A DNA stretch of 64,000 nucleotides from Bacteroidota bacterium (GCA_018266435.1 JAFEAL010000010.1:1-64000), one strand, 5' to 3'; counted from the first letter of the stretch, positions 44,159 through 53,725 are shown. The notes: a model not told the origin generated them from the sequence alone. Numbers and translations are program-made.

Positions 44159-45199
44159 ATGCCACAAGTAAAAGCCTACGCAGCTCAAAGCGCCACTACG
44201 CCTTTGGCTCCATTTACATTGCAGAGAAGAGAACCCAACTCACACGATGTTGTTATTGATATAATGTTTTGTGGGGTGTGCCATTCTGATCTGCACATGG
44301 TTCGCGATGAATGGGGAGAATCAATGTTCCCGCTTGTACCGGGTCACGAAATTGTAGGCCGGGTAAGCCGGGTGGGAGAGTTGGTTACAAAATATAAGAT
44401 CGGAGATTTGGTGGGCGTAGGCGTGATCGTTGATTCGTGCCGTACATGTGCTAGTTGTAAAAAAGGATTGGAACAATACTGCGAAGTGCACTGGGTGCCT
44501 ACTTATAGCGGATATGAAATGGACCGGACTACCATTACCTACGGAGGATACTCCAAGCAAATTGTTACGGATGAGAATTTTGTACTTCGTATTTCTGAAA
44601 AACTAAAACCGGAAGAAGTTGCACCACTGCTTTGTGCGGGAATTACCACTTATTCTCCGTTGCGCCATTGGAAGGCCGGCAAAGGAATGAGGGTGGGTAT
44701 CGTTGGCCTGGGTGGATTAGGGCACATGGCCGTAAAATTTGCGTCTTCATTCGGGGCTGAAGTAACGATGCTCAGCACATCGGATTCAAAAAAAATGGAT
44801 GCCAAACGATTGGGAGCTACCCATTTTATCAATACCCGTAATGAGAGTACAAAAAAATACAGAAATCATTTCGACCTGATTATCAATACTATTTCTGCAC
44901 AGCATGACATCAATGCTTACCTGGCCACCCTGAAATTAGATGGTACCATGGTGATGCTGGGCATACCACCTGACGATTCGGCTTTAGGAATTTCTGGTTT
45001 AATTTCAAAACGGAGAACACTTGCCGGCTCAATGATTGGTGGCATAAATGAAACCCAGGAAATGCTTAACTATTGCGCCCAACACAACATCACTTCTGAT
45101 GTAGAGGTAATCAACATGTCACACATCGAAAATGCCTATAGCCGAATGACCCAAGGTGATGTGCGCTATCGTTTTGTGATTGATATGAACTCTTTATAA
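44159..45199 (+). CDS. Zinc-dependent NAD(P) alcohol dehydrogenase (YahK/CAD-like)
   Basis: 346 residues, medium-chain dehydrogenase. Catalytic zinc ligands appear in C-G-V-C-H-S-D-L-H and G-H-E-I-V-G; the structural zinc site is C-R-T-C-A-S-C-K-K-G-L-E-Q-Y-C (four Cys); the cofactor fold is G-L-G-G-L-G-H-M-A-V-K. The C-H-S-D and structural-site spacing match the cinnamyl-alcohol/YahK aldehyde reductase group, which uses NADPH to reduce aldehydes. Ser-Thr residues after the glycine loop fit NADP preference. Physiological substrate unknown. Confidence 0.92.
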   Translation: MPQVKAYAAQSATTPLAPFTLQRREPNSHDVVIDIMFCGVCHSDLHMVRDEWGESMFPLVPGHEIVGRVSRVGELVTKYKIGDLVGVGVIVDSCRTCASCKKGLEQYCEVHWVPTYSGYEMDRTTITYGGYSKQIVTDENFVLRISEKLKPEEVAPLLCAGITTYSPLRHWKAGKGMRVGIVGLGGLGHMAVKFASSFGAEVTMLSTSDSKKMDAKRLGATHFINTRNESTKKYRNHFDLIINTISAQHDINAYLATLKLDGTMVMLGIPPDDSALGISGLISKRRTLAGSMIGGINETQEMLNYCAQHNITSDVEVINMSHIENAYSRMTQGDVRYRFVIDMNSL

Positions 45200-45355
45200 A
45201 TATAAGTTAGACCTATAAAACATTTGATCTTTCAAATAATAACACTCAATTTAATTTGCTTGCTGTAAGTAAGTTAGTGTTTGAGTGTAGCGTTGATAAC
45301 TTAGCCATGTCCTTGCGAAGCCTTGAAAACATTGACAAAGTTGAGTGTTAAAAAA

Positions 45356-45385
45356 TTTGTCAGGTTGAAAAAGAGCCTATATTTG
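45356..45385 (+). promoter_or_regulatory. HU gene promoter (Bacteroidota type)
   Basis: TTTG at 45356-45359, an 18-base spacer, then TATATTTG at 45378-45385, an exact match to the Bacteroidota -33 TTTG/-7 TAnnTTTG consensus. The start codon is 35 bases further on. This is the best promoter in the window. Confidence 0.72.
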
Positions 45386-45420
45386 CAGGCATTAAAACAA
45401 TTACAAATTCAATAATCATT

Positions 45421-45690
45421 ATGAACAAAGCAGAATTGGTAAGTAAGATTGCTGGAGATGCAGGCATTACTAAAGTGCAAGCTTCTGCAGCATTGGACTC
45501 TTTCATGGAAGGTGTAACCAAAACCCTGAAGTCAGGCAACAAACTGATTTTAGTCGGGTTTGGCACATTCTCGGTTTCTAAAAGAGCAGCTCGCAACGGT
45601 CGCAACCCCAAGACTGGCGAGACCATTAAAATCAAGGCACGCAAAGTAGCGCGCTTCAAGGCAAGCAAAGAACTTTCATCTAAAGTGTAG
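45421..45690 (+). CDS. hup: HU family DNA-binding protein
   Basis: 89 residues, typical HU length. [11 protein letters not shown] at the start, [22 protein letters not shown] as the DNA-wrapping beta arm with the intercalating Pro, and [14 protein letters not shown] at the end. A dimeric nucleoid protein that bends DNA. It is a single-gene unit with its own promoter and terminator. Three TTGAGTGT-type repeats lie 70-180 bases upstream. Confidence 0.96.
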   Translation: MNKAELVSKIAGDAGITKVQASAALDSFMEGVTKTLKSGNKLILVGFGTFSVSKRAARNGRNPKTGETIKIKARKVARFKASKELSSKV

Positions 45691-45713
45691 TCAGCTTGGT
45701 TTGCCACACGAAA

Positions 45714-45741
45714 GACCCTTGCACTAAGCAGGGGTTTTTTA
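45714..45741 (+). terminator. Rho-independent terminator of HU gene
   Basis: An 8-pair stem (ACCCTTGC with GCAGGGGT, one wobble) and 5-base loop, followed by six T, 24 bases after the HU stop. Confidence 0.82.
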
Positions 45742-45867
45742 TTTTGTCAAATATTTTTTAATCTGAACTTAACTGGAGCAACCGATTGTTGAACCGTTAA
45801 AATATTATCTCACGAAATCTTTAAATAAGTCAGAAAAATAAAAGAAATTTGACGCGCTTTATCAATT

Positions 45868-46239
45868 ATGGTTAGTTCCAATTTTGCCATTTATGCCCCC
45901 ATTGGTTTAATGCTTATCGTAGCCCTGGGCTTTGTTGCGGTAACTATACTGGGCACCCACATGCTGGGCCCCAAGAGAAAAACCAAAACCAAACTGGATA
46001 CTTTTGAGTGCGGCATTGAAGCGAAAGGAAACGCACGTCTGCCCTTCAACATCAAATACTTTTTAGTAGCTATTCTTTTTGTGCTTTTTGACGTTGAGGT
46101 GATCTTCATGTACCCTTGGGCCGTGAACTTTAAAGAACTTGGATTAACTGGTTTTATTGAAATGATATTTTTTATCGGATTTCTTTTGATCGGTTTTTTT
46201 TACTTATTGAAAAAGGGCGCATTGAAGTGGGAAGAGTGA
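45868..46239 (+). CDS. nuoA: NADH-quinone oxidoreductase subunit A
   Basis: 123 residues with three membrane helices. F-E-C-G-I-E in the first loop and [11 protein letters not shown] in the second helix are the NuoA hallmarks; the Cys-containing loop is part of the quinone-site region. First gene of a complete 14-gene complex I operon in the order A to N. A convincing promoter was not found in the 177-base gap before it (GAAATTTG at 45844 is a 7-of-8 -7 box without a -33 partner). Confidence 0.95.
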   Translation: MVSSNFAIYAPIGLMLIVALGFVAVTILGTHMLGPKRKTKTKLDTFECGIEAKGNARLPFNIKYFLVAILFVLFDVEVIFMYPWAVNFKELGLTGFIEMIFFIGFLLIGFFYLLKKGALKWEE

Positions 46240-46249
46240 AAAAATAATT

Positions 46250-46804
46250 ATGGAAACAGTAACGAACCGAATAACGCTTGCCGAAACACCAGAAGGATAC
46301 GAAGGTGCCGGGTTCTTTGCTACACGGTTGGACAAAGTAGTGGGCTTGGCCAGAAAAAACTCTATTTGGCCTTTGCCTTTTGCCACCTCTTGCTGTGGTA
46401 TAGAGTTCATGGCTACCATGGGAGCGCATTATGATTTAGCCAGATTTGGTTCTGAGCGCCTGAGTTTCTCCCCACGGCAGGCTGACTTGCTGATGGTAAT
46501 GGGTACGATCGCCAAAAAAATGGGCCCGATATTGCGGCAAGTGTACGAGCAAATGGCTGAGCCGAGATGGGTTCTTTCTGTGGGTGCGTGCGCTTCGAGC
46601 GGTGGTATTTTTGATACCTATAGCGTGCTTCAGGGAATTGACCGAATCATTCCGGTAGATGTCTATGTGCCCGGATGTGCCCCGCGCCCCGAACAAATTA
46701 TAGATGGGGTGATGAAAATACAACACTTGGTTGAAACGGAGTCTTTGCGCAGGCGCGATTCACCGGAATACAAAGCCATGTTAAACAAATACGGTATAGA
46801 ATAA
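46250..46804 (+). CDS. nuoB: NADH-quinone oxidoreductase subunit B
   Basis: 184 residues. The N2 [4Fe-4S] cluster ligands are visible: the tandem Cys pair in [19 protein letters not shown], and V-P-G-C-A-P-R-P-E. This cluster hands electrons to quinone at the interface with NuoD and NuoH. It lies 10 bases after nuoA; its stop overlaps nuoC by one base. Confidence 0.97.
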   Translation: METVTNRITLAETPEGYEGAGFFATRLDKVVGLARKNSIWPLPFATSCCGIEFMATMGAHYDLARFGSERLSFSPRQADLLMVMGTIAKKMGPILRQVYEQMAEPRWVLSVGACASSGGIFDTYSVLQGIDRIIPVDVYVPGCAPRPEQIIDGVMKIQHLVETESLRRRDSPEYKAMLNKYGIE

Positions 46805-47304
46805 TGGAAGCTGCTGATCAAGAAAAAATTCTTTCGGTCATCAATGAACAATTTGATGGCGAAATAATTGAGTCGGGTATGGTCAGGGATTTTTTTACCA
46901 TTGTTTTAAAAAAAGAAAAAATAGTTGAAATTATCCGCCACTTATACCACCACGCAGAAACTGAATTTCAATTTCTCACCACACTTTGTGGTATCCATTT
47001 TCCGGATCAAAACCAGATGGCAGTAATGTACCAGTTGCATAATCTGAAAACCAATAAAAGAGTGCGTTTAAAAATATTTATGCCGGACGATAAACCAGAG
47101 GTAAATACCCTGACCACAGTTTTTCCGGCAGCTAATTGGATGGAACGAGAAACCTTTGATTTTTTTGGAATCATTTTCAGCGGCCACCCTAATCTTAAAA
47201 GGATTTTGAATGTGGAAGAAATGACCATTCATCCGCTACGAAAAGAATATCCTCTGGAAGACCAGTCACGTGAAGATAAAAAGGATTTTATGTTTGGACG
47301 ATGA
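46804..47304 (+). CDS. nuoC: NADH-quinone oxidoreductase subunit C
   Basis: 166 residues. T-L-C-G-I-H-F-P and A-N-W-M-E-R-E-T-F-D-F-F-G-I-I-F-S-G-H-P-N-L-K-R-I-L are the conserved 30-kDa subunit signature, ending P-L-R-K-E-Y-P-L-E-D. A hydrophilic peripheral-arm subunit without cofactors. It is separate from NuoD, whereas some bacteria fuse the two. Its stop overlaps the nuoD start (ATGA). Confidence 0.95.
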   Translation: MEAADQEKILSVINEQFDGEIIESGMVRDFFTIVLKKEKIVEIIRHLYHHAETEFQFLTTLCGIHFPDQNQMAVMYQLHNLKTNKRVRLKIFMPDDKPEVNTLTTVFPAANWMERETFDFFGIIFSGHPNLKRILNVEEMTIHPLRKEYPLEDQSREDKKDFMFGR

Positions 47305-48509
47305 CAGAAGCACAAGATAAGATAGCACCCACCCCCGCAGGAGAAAAACAATATTCTTACCTAAACTTAGGCCCTACTCATCCGGCCACACACGGCATTT
47401 TTCAAAATGTGCTGAAGATGGATGGCGAAGTGATTGTAGAATCCACACCTACGATTGGGTACATACACCGAGCATTTGAAAAATTAGCTGAACGAAGACC
47501 TCTCTACCAAATTACCCCCATTACCGATCGATTGAATTATTGTTCGGCACCTATTAACAACATCGGCTGGCACATGACCGTTGAAAAACTGTTGGGTGTG
47601 GAAATTCCCAAACGGGTTCAGTACTTGCGTGTAATTATTATGGAACTGGCCCGCATTACTGATCACTTGATTTGCAATGCGGTGATTGGTGTGGATACGG
47701 GTGCGTTAACAGGATTTGTTTACTTATTTCAGCAACGTGAGTTGGTATATGAAATCTACGAAGAGATTTGCGGAGCAAGGTTAACCAGCAACATCGGGCG
47801 CATAGGCGGGTTTGAAAGAGACTTTACCCCCAAGGCCTGGGAGAAAATAAATCGGTTTTTAAAAGAGTTCCCCGAAGTATTAAAAGAATTTGAAGGATTG
47901 CTTAACCGCAACCGAATCTTTATGGATCGCACCATTGGCTCCGGGGGAATAACGGCTGAGAAAGCGTTGAGTTATAGTTTTACCGGCCCCAACTTACGAG
48001 CAGCAGGAGTTGACTATGATGTGCGTGCAATGAATCCCTACTCTTCGTACGAAGATTTTGAATTCATTATACCGGTCGGTAAGAATGGAGATGTGTACGA
48101 TCGGTTTATGGTTCGTCAGGAAGAGATGTGGCAAAGTTTGAGCATCATTAAGCAGGCTATAGAAAAACTGCCCGAAGGACCACACCATGGCAATGTGCCC
48201 GATTTTTATCTTCCGCCAAAAGAACAAGTTTATAATAATATGGAAGCACTCATCTACCATTTTAAAATAGTGATGGGTGAAACCGATATACCCCCAGGCG
48301 AAGTATATCACAGCGTAGAGGGAGCCAATGGCGAACTCGGCTTTTACCTAATCAGCGATGGCGGAAGAACACCGTATCGTCTGCACTTTAGAAGACCGTG
48401 TTTTATATTTTATCAGGCGTATCCGGAAATTATTAAAGGCTCTATGTTAAGCGATGCCATTTTGACCATGAGCAGCATGAATGTGATTGCAGGGGAACTG
48501 GATGCTTGA
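47301..48509 (+). CDS. nuoD: NADH-quinone oxidoreductase subunit D
   Basis: 402 residues, 49-kDa subunit. L-G-P-T-H-P-A-T-H-G near the start holds the quinone-site His residues; G-Y-I-H-R-A-F-E-K, G-R-I-G-G-F-E-R-D and the G-E-L-G-F-Y-L-I-S-D-G end segment follow. It forms the quinone pocket with NuoB. A 95-base gap separates it from nuoE, the largest inside this operon; it shows no clear promoter. Confidence 0.97.
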   Translation: MTEAQDKIAPTPAGEKQYSYLNLGPTHPATHGIFQNVLKMDGEVIVESTPTIGYIHRAFEKLAERRPLYQITPITDRLNYCSAPINNIGWHMTVEKLLGVEIPKRVQYLRVIIMELARITDHLICNAVIGVDTGALTGFVYLFQQRELVYEIYEEICGARLTSNIGRIGGFERDFTPKAWEKINRFLKEFPEVLKEFEGLLNRNRIFMDRTIGSGGITAEKALSYSFTGPNLRAAGVDYDVRAMNPYSSYEDFEFIIPVGKNGDVYDRFMVRQEEMWQSLSIIKQAIEKLPEGPHHGNVPDFYLPPKEQVYNNMEALIYHFKIVMGETDIPPGEVYHSVEGANGELGFYLISDGGRTPYRLHFRRPCFIFYQAYPEIIKGSMLSDAILTMSSMNVIAGELDA

Positions 48510-48604
48510 GTAAGAAAAAAGATGAATTGAAAAACAGAATTTATAAAGAGTAAAAATACAGCGTATAAAATAGTATTTGATCCTCTCGGACTATTGAGCA
48601 ACCC

Positions 48605-49147
48605 ATGAGCGAAAACAAAAAAATAGAATTTTCAATTGAAGCTTTGGCCACAGCCAAAAAAATCATGGCACGCTATCCGGAAGGAAAGCAGAAGTCGGCA
48701 TTGATCCCTATTTTACATTTGGCACAGACCGAATTCAATGGCTGGCTTAGCGCTGAGGTGATGGACTATGTAGCTTCGTTGCTAAGCATTAAACCCATTG
48801 AGGTATACGAAGTGGTTACATTTTATTCCATGTTCAACTCCAAACCCGTAGGCAAGTGCTTAATTGAAGTTTGTCAGACCAGTTCGTGTTGGTTGCGTGG
48901 GTCAGATGAGATTGTTGCTCATATAAAAAATAAATTGAACATTAACGTGGGAGAAACCTCGGCCGATGGCATGTTTACTTTAAAGACCGTGGAATGCCTG
49001 GGCTCATGCGGCACAGCTCCCATGTTGCAATGCGGAGCAGATTTCCACGAAAACCTGACCGTTGAGAAAGTAGATGAGTTATTGGAAAAATTGAGAAATA
49101 AAAACGAACGAAGCAGCTATTTGAAATCGATGATTACTGATCGTTAG
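48605..49147 (+). CDS. nuoE: NADH-quinone oxidoreductase subunit E
   Basis: 180 residues, 24-kDa subunit with a thioredoxin-like [2Fe-2S] domain. Ligands are in C-Q-T-S-S-C-W and C-L-G-S-C-G-T-A-P. The N-terminal helical part (M-A-R-Y-P-E-G-K-Q-K-S-A-L) matches NuoE. It binds NuoF and the N1a cluster tunes electron flow from FMN. Confidence 0.95.
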   Translation: MSENKKIEFSIEALATAKKIMARYPEGKQKSALIPILHLAQTEFNGWLSAEVMDYVASLLSIKPIEVYEVVTFYSMFNSKPVGKCLIEVCQTSSCWLRGSDEIVAHIKNKLNINVGETSADGMFTLKTVECLGSCGTAPMLQCGADFHENLTVEKVDELLEKLRNKNERSSYLKSMITDR

Positions 49148-49200
49148 AAGTTAATTAAAAAACAAAACATCCGAAACAGATAACGAGCAACTGAACAGAG

Positions 49201-50529
49201 ATGGGAAAAAAATTACTTTTAGAACATATCAACGAGCCTGGCATTCAATCCTTTGAAGTGTATCGCAAAAAAGGCGGGTATGCGTCAGTAGAGAAGGCGT
49301 TGAAGTCCATGAAGCCCGATGAAGTTACAGAAGAAGTGAAACGTTCGGGTTTGCGCGGTCGGGGTGGTGCAGGTTTCCCTACCGGTATGAAGTGGACGTT
49401 TCTCGATCGCAGATCAGAGAAACCCCGTTACCTGGTTTGTAATGCCGATGAAAGTGAACCGGGTACTTTTAAAGACCGCTACCTGATGGAACACCTCCCG
49501 CACCTTTTGGTTGAGGGGATGATTACATCAAGCTATGCCCTGGGTGCCAAAACCTCTTATATCTACATTCGCGGAGAATACATGTACATTGTTCGTATTC
49601 TCGAAAAAGCCATTGAAGAGGCCTACGCTAACGGTTTCCTGGGAAAAAACATTTTGGGCACCGATTACTCACTCGACTTATATGTTCACCCCGGAGCGGG
49701 TGCTTACATCTGTGGTGAAGAAACGGCTTTGCTCGAGTCGTTGGAAGGCAAGCGTGGCAACCCGAGACTGAAACCTCCCTTCCCCGCCATTGCCGGATTA
49801 TATGCTTGCCCTACTGTAGTAAATAATGTTGAGACCATTGCAGCAGTTGTGCCCATCATCAATATAGGAGGAGATGAGTATGCAAAAATTGGTGTTGGGA
49901 AAAGTACCGGAACGAAATTAATATCGGCCAGCGGCCATATCAATAAACCCGGTGTTTACGAAATTGAATTAGGGATTCCCGTAGAAGAGTTTATTTTTTC
50001 TGATGAATATTGTGGCGGCATTTGGAAAGACCGAAGACTGAAAGCGGTGGTGGCTGGCGGTTCCTCTGTTCCGATTTTACCGGCCGATTTAATTTTTACA
50101 ACGGCCAAAGGCGAGCCCCGGCTGATGACTTACGAATCGTTGGCAGATGGCGGTTTTGCAACTGGTACCATGCTTGGCTCCGGTGGATTTATTGTAATGG
50201 ATGAGACAGCAAGCATTGTGGAAAACCTGTACACCTTCTCCCGGTTTTATCATCACGAGTCATGCGGGCAGTGCAGCCCTTGCCGTGAAGGTACCGGCTG
50301 GTTAGAAAAAATTCTACATCGCTTGCGTGAAGGTCACGGCAAAAAAGAAGATGTTGATTTGTTGGTTAGTGTAGCAAAGAACATAGAAGGTAAAACCATC
50401 TGTCCTCTGGGCGAAGCAGCAGCTTGGCCTGTGGCAAGTGCAGTAAAACATTTTAGGAAAGAGTTTGAAGAAGCCGCAGCCAGACTCCAGTTATCGGCTG
50501 TACAGAAAGCAGAACTGGCAACCCATTAA
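49201..50529 (+). CDS. nuoF: NADH-quinone oxidoreductase subunit F
   Basis: 442 residues, 51-kDa NADH-binding subunit. G-R-G-G-A-G-F-P-T-G-M-K-W (NADH), C-N-A-D-E-S-E-P-G-T-F-K-D-R (FMN), C-G-E-E-T-A-L-L-E-S-L-E-G-K-R-G, and the N3 cluster ligands in E-S-C-G-Q-C-S-P-C-R-E-G with a later C-P-L-G. It oxidises NADH and passes electrons to the Fe-S chain. It lies 3 bases before nuoG. Confidence 0.97.
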   Translation: MGKKLLLEHINEPGIQSFEVYRKKGGYASVEKALKSMKPDEVTEEVKRSGLRGRGGAGFPTGMKWTFLDRRSEKPRYLVCNADESEPGTFKDRYLMEHLPHLLVEGMITSSYALGAKTSYIYIRGEYMYIVRILEKAIEEAYANGFLGKNILGTDYSLDLYVHPGAGAYICGEETALLESLEGKRGNPRLKPPFPAIAGLYACPTVVNNVETIAAVVPIINIGGDEYAKIGVGKSTGTKLISASGHINKPGVYEIELGIPVEEFIFSDEYCGGIWKDRRLKAVVAGGSSVPILPADLIFTTAKGEPRLMTYESLADGGFATGTMLGSGGFIVMDETASIVENLYTFSRFYHHESCGQCSPCREGTGWLEKILHRLREGHGKKEDVDLLVSVAKNIEGKTICPLGEAAAWPVASAVKHFRKEFEEAAARLQLSAVQKAELATH

Positions 50530-50532
50530 GCC

Positions 50533-51579
50533 ATGGCAAAAGTAACTATAGATGGAATAACAGTTGAAGTGCCCGATGGCACAACAATATTGAATGCAGC
50601 AAGGCAAATTGGCGGAGAGATTGTTCCCCCGGCTATGTGTTATTATACCTCACTTAAAGACTCGGGCGGAAAATGTCGTGTATGCCTGGTTAAAGTAACG
50701 CAAGGCTCAGCCAAAGACCCTCGACCTATGCCTAAGTTGGTAGCCTCTTGCCGCACAACCGTAGCCGATGGAATGGTGATAGAAAACATCAGTTCACCGG
50801 AGGTATTGGAAGCGCGCAAAGGAGTTGTTGAGTTCTTACTGATTAACCATCCGCTCGATTGCCCCATTTGCGATCAGGCCGGAGAATGTGATTTGCAAGA
50901 CCTTTCGTATGAACATGGATTAGCTGACACCCGCTACGAATTTGAACGCAGAACATTTGAAAAAATAGACATAGGCGACAAAATCAAATTGCACATGACG
51001 CGCTGCATTTTGTGCTATCGCTGCGTGTTGGTGGCCAATCAACTGACTGAACAGCGGGTTCATGGAGTTTTAGACCGGGGTGACCGTGCAGAGATAAGCA
51101 CCTACATAGAAAAAGCTGTTGACAATGATTTCTCCGGAAACATGATTGATGTTTGCCCGGTTGGCGCGCTGACTGACCGAACCTTTCGGTTCAAAAGCCG
51201 GGTGTGGTTTACTAAACCAATGGATGCTCATCGCAATTGTACCAAGTGTTGTGGCAAAGTAGTGCTGTGGACAAAGGGCAATGATGTATTGCGCGTTACA
51301 GCACGTAAAGATAGATACGGTGAGGTGAGTGAATTTATTTGCAACGAGTGCCGGTACGAACACAAAAATTTAGCAGACTGGGTTGTTGAAGGTCCGCGTC
51401 ATATCAATCGTCACTCGGTAATTTCGCAAAACCATTACGAAAAAATTGATTTACTTAAATTGAAGAAAGAGGTAGAGCGACAATTAGTTTTTCAAAAAGG
51501 GAAACAGTTACCACCGGCAAACCAATCGACAACGTACTCTACAGAAAATGGCAATTCCCAAACTCAAACACACGCATGA
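50533..51579 (+). CDS. nuoG: NADH-quinone oxidoreductase subunit G, short form
   Basis: 348 residues, versus 700-900 for E. coli-type NuoG. The [2Fe-2S] ferredoxin domain (C-Y-Y-T-S-L, G-G-K-C-R-V-C), the His-Cys cluster (H-P-L-D-C-P-I-C-D-Q-A-G-E-C-D-L-Q) and a further set (C-I-L-C-Y-R-C-V, C-P-V-G-A-L) are intact. A partial N7-like domain remains (C-T-K-C-C-G-K and I-C-N-E-C), then the protein ends in a polar tail. The large molybdopterin-oxidoreductase-like domain is missing. From family knowledge, a short NuoG is common in Bacteroidota. nuoH follows with a 4-base overlap. Confidence 0.92.
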   Translation: MAKVTIDGITVEVPDGTTILNAARQIGGEIVPPAMCYYTSLKDSGGKCRVCLVKVTQGSAKDPRPMPKLVASCRTTVADGMVIENISSPEVLEARKGVVEFLLINHPLDCPICDQAGECDLQDLSYEHGLADTRYEFERRTFEKIDIGDKIKLHMTRCILCYRCVLVANQLTEQRVHGVLDRGDRAEISTYIEKAVDNDFSGNMIDVCPVGALTDRTFRFKSRVWFTKPMDAHRNCTKCCGKVVLWTKGNDVLRVTARKDRYGEVSEFICNECRYEHKNLADWVVEGPRHINRHSVISQNHYEKIDLLKLKKEVERQLVFQKGKQLPPANQSTTYSTENGNSQTQTHA

Positions 51580-52619
51580 TAGCTCTGCTTACGTATAAAG
51601 GGATTTTAGTGCTGATCGTATTTACAATTACATTAGCTGTGGCTGCATATTCAACCTATGCAGAACGTAAGATTGCAGCTTTCCTTCAAGATCGCATCGG
51701 CCCTGACCGGGCAGGTCCGTTTGGATTACTTCAGCCCTTGGCCGATGGCGCTAAGTTTTTTTTCAAGGAAGAAATCATCCCAAATGTTTCTAACAAAACA
51801 TTATTCATTTTGGGGCCGAGTATAGCAATGCTTACGGCTCTGATGGCTGGGGTGGTTGTGCCGTGGGGAAATGAATTGATTTTAGGAGGCAACTCATACC
51901 TATTACAGATTGCCGATTTGAACGTGGGAGTATTGTATGTTTTTGGTGTAGTGTCTGTTGGTGTGTATGGAATTATGATCGGGGGGTGGTCATCCAATAA
52001 TAAGTTTTCATTGTTGGGCGCAGTTCGCGCGTCTGCTCAGATGATCAGTTATGAAATCGCCATGGGCTTAGCCATCATTGCTTTGATTATGATGACCGGT
52101 ACACTGAGTTTGCGTGAAATTAGCCTGCAACAGGTGGGTGGTGTAGGCGGACACTGGAACTGGTGGAATGTAGTGTATCAACCTCTAGGCTTTTTAATTT
52201 TTATCGTCTGCGCATTCGCTGAATGCAACCGTACCCCCTTTGATCTTCCTGAGTGCGAAACTGAATTGGTGGGCGGATATCATACCGAATACAGTAGTAT
52301 GAAACTCGGTTTGTACTTGTTTGCCGAATACATCAACATGTTTATTTCTTCGGCCGTAATGTCAACACTGTATTTTGGCGGGTTTAATTTTCCGTTTATG
52401 CATGACTTGGGGTTAAGCGCTAATTGGATTACCGTTCTCGGAACAGTTGCTTTGTTTCTGAAAATTACTTTCTTCATTTTCTTTTTTATGTGGATACGTT
52501 GGACAATCCCACGGTTTAGGTATGATCAGTTGATGAACTTAGGATGGAAGGGGTTGATTCCTCTGGCTGTTTTCAATATTGTATTGTCGGGATTGATTTC
52601 TTTGTATGTGCATCGTTAA
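51576..52619 (+). CDS. nuoH: NADH-quinone oxidoreductase subunit H
   Basis: 347 residues, about eight membrane helices. Y-A-E-R-K-I-A-A-F-L-Q-D-R-I-G-P and the long F-A-E-C-N-R-T-P-F-D-L-P-E-C-E-T-E-L-V-G-G-Y-H-T-E-Y loop are NuoH signatures; the acidic residues couple quinone reduction to proton pumping. The ATG overlaps the nuoG stop. Confidence 0.97.
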   Translation: MIALLTYKGILVLIVFTITLAVAAYSTYAERKIAAFLQDRIGPDRAGPFGLLQPLADGAKFFFKEEIIPNVSNKTLFILGPSIAMLTALMAGVVVPWGNELILGGNSYLLQIADLNVGVLYVFGVVSVGVYGIMIGGWSSNNKFSLLGAVRASAQMISYEIAMGLAIIALIMMTGTLSLREISLQQVGGVGGHWNWWNVVYQPLGFLIFIVCAFAECNRTPFDLPECETELVGGYHTEYSSMKLGLYLFAEYINMFISSAVMSTLYFGGFNFPFMHDLGLSANWITVLGTVALFLKITFFIFFFMWIRWTIPRFRYDQLMNLGWKGLIPLAVFNIVLSGLISLYVHR

Positions 52620-52646
52620 TAAATTTGATTTTAATTTGCGTTCAGA

Positions 52647-53210
52647 ATGCTGACGAACCGATCGAAAATTGTTGTAAAAAAAGAAATGAATTTCTGGGAG
52701 AGAATTTATCTCCCGGCCATTTTTGGTGGAACACTGATTACCATCAAGCACCTGTTCAAACGAAAAGCCACAATCAAATTTCCAGAAGTGAAACGAGAGG
52801 TGAGTGTGGTATACCGAGGGCAGCACGTACTGAAACGCGATGAACACGGTGCTGAGCGGTGCACGGCTTGTGGCTTGTGTGCGGTGGCTTGCCCTGCAGA
52901 AGCCATTACCATGACCGCTGCCGAACGCAAAAAAGGAGAAGAAAAATTATATCGCGAAGAGAAGTATGCCTCGGTATATGAGATCAATATGCTGCGTTGT
53001 ATTTTTTGCGGATTATGTGAAGAAGCATGCCCTAAGGAAGCTATATTTTTAACTGACCGGATTGAACCATCTGACTACACACGCAAGTCGTTTATTTTTG
53101 GAAAAGATAAATTGGTTGAACCTGTCGATAAGCGCATTGATGTAACCAAAAGACAAACTCCAGCTGTATTGAATTTCAAAAAAAATAAACTGTTTAGCCA
53201 CAACCGATAA
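52647..53210 (+). CDS. nuoI: NADH-quinone oxidoreductase subunit I
   Basis: 187 residues with two [4Fe-4S] ferredoxin motifs: C-T-A-C-G-L-C-A-V-A-C-P and C-I-F-C-G-L-C-E-E-A-C-P (clusters N6a and N6b), linking NuoG to NuoB. ATG 52647 gives about 14 residues before a possible internal Met at 52686 (K-K-E-M-N-F-W), which could be the real start. Confidence 0.95.
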   Translation: MLTNRSKIVVKKEMNFWERIYLPAIFGGTLITIKHLFKRKATIKFPEVKREVSVVYRGQHVLKRDEHGAERCTACGLCAVACPAEAITMTAAERKKGEEKLYREEKYASVYEINMLRCIFCGLCEEACPKEAIFLTDRIEPSDYTRKSFIFGKDKLVEPVDKRIDVTKRQTPAVLNFKKNKLFSHNR

Positions 53211-53212
53211 CC

Positions 53213-53725
53213 GTGACTGCTTACTTATTTTATTTCCTCTCATTTGTAGCCATCTTCTCAGCATTGCTTGTGGTGTTTTCTAAAAACCCGGTCTATAGCA
53301 TTTTGTATTTGATTATTACTTTTTTTGCCATAGCCGGTCATTACGTTTTAGTAAATGCACAGTTTCTTGCGGCAGTTCATGTTATTGTTTATGCCGGTGC
53401 TATCATGGTGTTATTTCTTTATGTAATCATGTTACTGAATCTGAATAAAGAAGACGAACCACATAAAAGTTATTTAGCCAAAATTGCCGCTGTGATTTGT
53501 GCCGGTATCATGATGGTTGTGCTGGTTGCTTCACTAAGAGGCACCATGCAAACGGCCACAAAATCAGGAAGTGAAATTGGTTTCGTAAACAACCTGGGCA
53601 AGGTATTGTTCAACGAATTTTTACTGCCTTTTGAAATCTCCTCTATTCTCTTACTGGCCGCCATGGTAGGGGTAGTGATGGTGGGCAAGGCAGATCACAC
53701 AACACAACCACAGGATAAGAAATAA
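53213..53725 (+). CDS. nuoJ: NADH-quinone oxidoreductase subunit J, GTG start
   Basis: 170 residues, five membrane helices. GTG 53213 lies two bases after the nuoI stop. H-V-I-V-Y-A-G-A-I-M-V-L-F-L-Y-V-I-M-L-L is the conserved third helix containing the pi-bulge involved in proton transfer. Standard NuoJ length. Confidence 0.94.
   Translation: MTAYLFYFLSFVAIFSALLVVFSKNPVYSILYLIITFFAIAGHYVLVNAQFLAAVHVIVYAGAIMVLFLYVIMLLNLNKEDEPHKSYLAKIAAVICAGIMMVVLVASLRGTMQTATKSGSEIGFVNNLGKVLFNEFLLPFEISSILLLAAMVGVVMVGKADHTTQPQDKK

Noticed and set aside
45844-45851. GAAATTTG as nuoA -7 promoter box
   Set aside because: One mismatch and no TTG at the required upstream distance; too weak to annotate.
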